Of a stretch of DNA of 64,000 nt, positions 60,005 through 64,000 are shown one piece after another. Both the position numbers and the translations under genes were made by a program. The notes beneath the pieces are model-generated. The model saw only the letters and a program-made list of their open reading frames with translations, had not been told where the DNA came from and searched no databases. The DNA comes from Acanthaster planci. Taxonomy: Eukaryota; Echinodermata; Asteroidea; Valvatida; Acanthasteridae. The stretch lies in assembly GCF_001949145.1 (NCBI RefSeq), contig NW_019091404.1, positions 2,605,561 through 2,669,560 on the forward strand, written 5' to 3'. The stretch's first letter is position 1, and each line of letters starts with the position of its first letter.

Positions 60005-60265
60005 CACATATGTGACCCACTCTGTGAAAATGAATCTTCAGTCGCCAAAGCCCCTTTGGAGAGTCCTTTAGAATAATTTGGCACAGTGTAAACCAATAGG
60101 AGCCCACAGCATCTGTCACCGAGGAGTATCCACTTACATCAGGATTCCAAACTGAGTGATACATCGAAACAAAAAACTCAATTTGCTCTTTCAAAAACAA
60201 ACGAAAACTCAAACAGTGGCTCTGGTGACTTAAGACTCGTTTTCACAGAGTGGGCCACATATGTG
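60005..60265. mobile_element. 261-bp foldback element with about 46-bp inverted termini
   Basis: The left end CACATATGTGACCCACTCTG and the right end CAGAGTGGGCCACATATGTG are inverse complements, and similarity continues to TGTGAAAA.GA.TCTT.AGTC.CCA inside. The middle (60051-60219) is non-palindromic and non-coding. It fits a MITE of a cut-and-paste transposon. No clear target duplication was identified. Confidence 0.8.
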
Positions 60266-60879
60266 AATGTACGTTTACCACTTTGGTAATACAAAGTCCA
60301 ACAATAACAAGACTCTGTATGTTAACCACCTGACTGACTCAAAGCACAATATAAATTGATTACTTGTTACAGGCACTTTGGATGTACGCAGAGGTACGCA
60401 TAGAGCAAGAATGAGGACTGGGGGTTTGGAAGGAGCTGCAGAGGCGCTGATGTCAACACCCATAAAGACTGCCACACTAACTCTCAAGAGATGAACCGAG
60501 ATTTGCAGTATCGCAACCCTAATTCAGGACAGGAAATATGGGACTCCATCCAGTACTCTGTCAATAATTAATATAGATCTGATGGAAATGGGGAAGGGAT
60601 GGAATTATTTGGCCTGCCAGAAAAGCTAATAAAACTGTGAGAGGAATAAGGCTCCTCCCCTTGAGTGAAACTGCTCAGGAACACTGCAAGGTGTCAAGGC
60701 CCTCTCACTACCATCAGAGAGTCTCAAGTTTTTTCGCCAAGTCACTTGCATGCAAGTTTAGAGTAAACTGTAACACAATATCAGTGAATAAAGTGGTAAA
60801 CATACTAGTCATGCCAGACGATACATGTACCTATAGATGTTTGAACATCACCAGATGTAATACTTGTTGACCAGTCTGA

Positions 60880-62521
60880 GACCACTCAGACCTTCTTAAG
60901 ACCACACAGGACCAACACAAGACCCTTCCTTCCTCCTTCGGCCTCCTTCCGTCTCAAGAGACGATGGCTGCACGCTGATGGGTCAATACCGGGTTCTGCA
61001 TCATCTGCTGTAACTATGCAGGCTGATGCGGGAGTGACAGTCTTTGGAGCAGGCTGGGCAGACAAAGGCTGAGGCTGCTTGGTCTATGGAGTTTGACTTG
61101 CACTTTGCTCTCTTCTGCTAAGGACAGCGGACTTCCAGGCTCTCCAGTCATCGGCGAGTCCCTCCCACATGTTGATATTAATGCCAGCGCCTCTCAGGTC
61201 ACGCTTACATGAGTCTTTAAGGCGGAGGGCGGGGCGACCACAAGATCTAGCACCATCTGCAAGTTCACCGTAGAGCAGGTCCTTCGGGATGCGGCCATCA
61301 TCCATGCAGCGCACATATCCGAGCCACTGCAGGCAGCGCTGGGTCAGGAGAGCAAAGATGGATGGCAGCCCTGCCCACTTGAGCACTTGGATGTTGGAAA
61401 TCCGTTCTTGCCAGTAGATGCCAAGGATACGCCGAAGGCAGCGAAGGTGAAAGCTGTTCAGCCTCCTCTAATGAGCAGCATATGTTGTCCAGGCCTTGCT
61501 TGAGTAGAACAGGGTGCTGAGGATGCAGGCTCTGTATCTTGGTGTTGTCGGTCAGGTTGTTGTTAGACCACACCCTCTTTTGGAGCTTGGACATCCCCCC
61601 GCTGCCTTGGCGACCCTGGCGTTGGTCTCTGGCTCCAGCGATAAGTTGGAGGAAATCGTTGAGCCGAGGTACTGGAGCTGACTGACGGAGTTCAGGTCAT
61701 AGTCCTCGATGTGGACAGATGGAAGGGAGTCAGTGCCCTGGGCCATCACCTCTGTCTTCTTGAGGCTGATGGTGAGGCCAAATTCCCTGCATGCATATAC
61801 CAGGCGGTCCACCAGTCGCTGCAGAGCTGGTTCGGTATGGGTCCTGAGGGCTGCGTTGTCAGCAAAAAGGGCCTCCCTGATGGTAACACACCTGACCTTG
61901 GTTTTCACCTAGAGTCTGGCAAGGTTGAAAAGGCACCCGTCAGTCCTCGTGTGTAGATACAACCGTCACCGTTGTCGCGGAAGGGTAGGACAGGAGCGTG
62001 GAAAAAAAAGATCAGGAAGAGCGTAGGGGCGAGCACACAGCCCCGCTTAACTCCACATCTGATTGGGAACGGTTCCGAAGATACTCCGTTATAGCACACC
62101 CTGCTCTTCATGTCCAAGGGAAAGGACACAGGGATGGCGAACAGTTTTGGAGGGCAGCCAACCTTCTTCAGGATGCTGAACAGCCCGCTCCTGCTGACAA
62201 GGTCAAATGCCTTTGTTAGGTCAATGAAGGCGAGGTAGAGGAGCTAGCTCTGCTCGCGGCATTTCTCCTGCAGTTCTTGTAAGGAGAAAACCATATCGGT
62301 GGTGGATCTGCCCGCCCTGAATCTGCACTGTGACTCTGGGTAGACACGCGCCACCAGGACCTGCAGCCGGGCCAAGACGACTCTTGCAAAGACTTTGCCT
62401 ACAATGTTGAGTAGGGAGATACCCCTGTCACTGTTACAGTCACTGCGGTCACCCTTGTTTTTGTAGAGAGTCACAATCTTGGTGCCGCGCATGTCCCTTG
62501 GCACCAAGCCCTCCCTCTAGC
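60880..62521 (-). mobile_element. 5'-truncated, decayed LINE with reverse transcriptase remnants
   Basis: Five overlapping frames on the minus strand read as one damaged polyprotein. They contain GISLLNIVGKVFARVVLARL and SQCRFRAGRSTTDMVFSLQE (palm motifs), a YADD-box position reading LFADNAAL, the thumb-like EFGLTISLKKTEVMAQG, and a C-terminal part with WLGYVRCMDDGRIPKDLLYG and GRPALRLKDSCKRDL. Several frameshifts and an altered active-site aspartate show it is dead. The 5' half, including the endonuclease, is absent. It belongs to a widespread animal non-LTR family, possibly RTE- or I-related; the clade is not certain. Confidence 0.85.
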
Positions 62522-64000
62522 CTGAATTCAAGTCACTGTGAACTATACAAATGAACTGCAACAAAAACATTCCTTTATTATTGTTCATCCTGTTACTTGT
62601 GTCTGGTCTTGTGATGGTCTTGACTCCAACACCTCCTTTGACTGATGTTAAAAGTTTGACCAAAATCAATCATTCATGCATGACGAGCAAAATACTGCAA
62701 CACAAATTCAGTCAGGTCAGTTCTCAAATAGGAACTAGCGGTGAAAGAGTAACATCACTTGCTCTGCAGAGCATGAGTTCTCCAGTCTGAGTCACAAAGT
62801 GACTCCATAGCAGACTCATCAGATGTTATGACTTGAGTCAATGCTTGAGTCCTTCTCACCCTACCAGTGTGCTGGATATTTACTCTCACTTTCCCAGAGT
62901 CCCGAAAGTGATTAAGGTGATGGATGTATCCTCTCACTGAGATGGAATGCCAATCCTCATGCAGACATCTTCAAGGCTAAGCAATCTCCTAAGATGCTGC
63001 ATCACTGGAACATCAGCTGGGTGCTACCCACAAGATGACTGAGGCCTTTGCAGTGACACCACTTCATGCCTCGCCATATCCATGAGCATGAATGTATCTA
63101 CCAGCATGCAAGCTCTACATCGGTTTCTCCCTCTAGCTAATCACGAACATCTTAAAGACTGCTCTCGTAGAGGATTATGAATGATTTAATATTGCCATGT
63201 CAAATCTTCCACCACACAATTCCCTTGATGATAAATGTACCGCCTGTGGAGAACTTCCTGGACTGGTTGCATTTCTGCGTGCCTCCAAATTTTGCCAGTG
63301 GCACAAATAAAATTGACTTGGCAACACCATTCTGTTCTGTACCATCTGTGGTGTTACCGGTCATCATTCAGCACTCACGGTACCAGGACATATACACAAT
63401 GTACATGATGCACAGGGCTATAAATGGTGCAAACATGGGCTTTTCTCGTAAGGATGCGCATACACATGTACATGAACAGACCAGAATGAAACATGAATAT
63501 TTTCACTCTTTTATGTGTCTGAATCAAACCAAGGCCAATGCAGATTACATTTTCCTCATCCAAAAGACAACTAAAAGCCCTCTGTTCTGCTAATCATTTA
63601 AAACAAACTTTTAAAAATGGGCGTGGCATTTGATGCATCGAAATTAAACATGAGACAAGTTTGAGTGACAACTTTTAGTCAATTCAACAGTTCAACTAAA
63701 CTCCTCCAAATGTTGGCTGGTTGGACCATCTGGTCACCAGGCCAGGGGGCATGGTGACACTGCTGGTTATCAAGAGCCGATTTAATTTATCCATACACAC
63801 AGAACCATTCACAAGAAAATAACTGTACAAGATGTTGTTGACTATGACTCCATGTACCTCCGACCAACAGCCAAAATTAATATGACAATGAGATTTTCCT
63901 GAAAAAAGGCTTGCAGTATAGTAACACCATGTGGAGAGATCTCTTTTTGGAAGAGGTATGGTTCTGATCTCCTGAGGACAACCAGAACACACTGGTTGAA
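62522..64000. other. No supported feature
   Basis: AT-rich sequence up to the window edge. A 98-codon minus-strand open stretch at 63696-63992 has no recognisable domain. The PDE9A-like N-terminal exon or promoter could be here but was not recognised. Confidence 0.4.

Noticed and set aside
63696-63992. 98-codon minus-strand frame as PDE9A N-terminus
   Set aside because: It has no similarity I can defend to the PDE9A N-terminal region and no clear donor.

Overview
The window is a stretch of animal nuclear genome: three recognisable multi-exon genes with consensus splice sites, long introns, tRNA-derived SINE-like copies, decayed LINEs, foldback (MITE-like) elements, minisatellites and one assembly gap (594 N). 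The gene content (LEKR1-, TMEM44- and PDE9A-like) and the very frequent palindrome TACATGTA fit an invertebrate, most likely a non-vertebrate deuterostome (cephalochordate, echinoderm or hemichordate). That placement is an inference. No CRISPR array, prokaryotic operon, rRNA or convincing functional tRNA was seen.

Layout. Positions 1-9295 hold a minus-strand gene seen only in part: a 100-codon first exon (8996-9295) and, far downstream, a splice-flanked exon (739-816) that reads like a strand of a PTB/PID domain. A 1.9 kb interval (9296-11150), probably a shared divergent promoter, separates it from a plus-strand LEKR1-like coiled-coil gene. I traced 14 coding exons of that gene (11178-20010), and they join in phase to exactly 692 codons plus stop. 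A short minus-strand candidate exon lies at 21739-21777. A minus-strand TMEM44-like seven-helix membrane protein gene follows (23911-29471, 5' UTR exon near 30320). A repeat-rich intergenic region (about 30450-37800) carries two 172-bp copies of one TA-flanked palindromic element. From 37805 to 58944 a minus-strand PDE9A-like cGMP phosphodiesterase gene spans ten traced exons covering the whole catalytic domain. The N-terminal exons were not found. One of its introns holds a frameshifted THAP-domain exon on the opposite strand, and another holds a tRNA-derived SINE. The last 5 kb hold a foldback element and a 5'-truncated, frameshifted LINE whose reverse-transcriptase box is altered.

The genes are not an operon and no shared pathway is implied. 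The most unusual structure is in the LEKR1-like gene: three of its introns carry tandem repeats flush with a splice site. In introns 3 and 12 the repeat unit includes the 5' splice donor, and in intron 8 a 37-bp minisatellite runs into the 3' acceptor. The first intron also appears to use a GC donor. All homology calls were made from memory of the families, with no database search.
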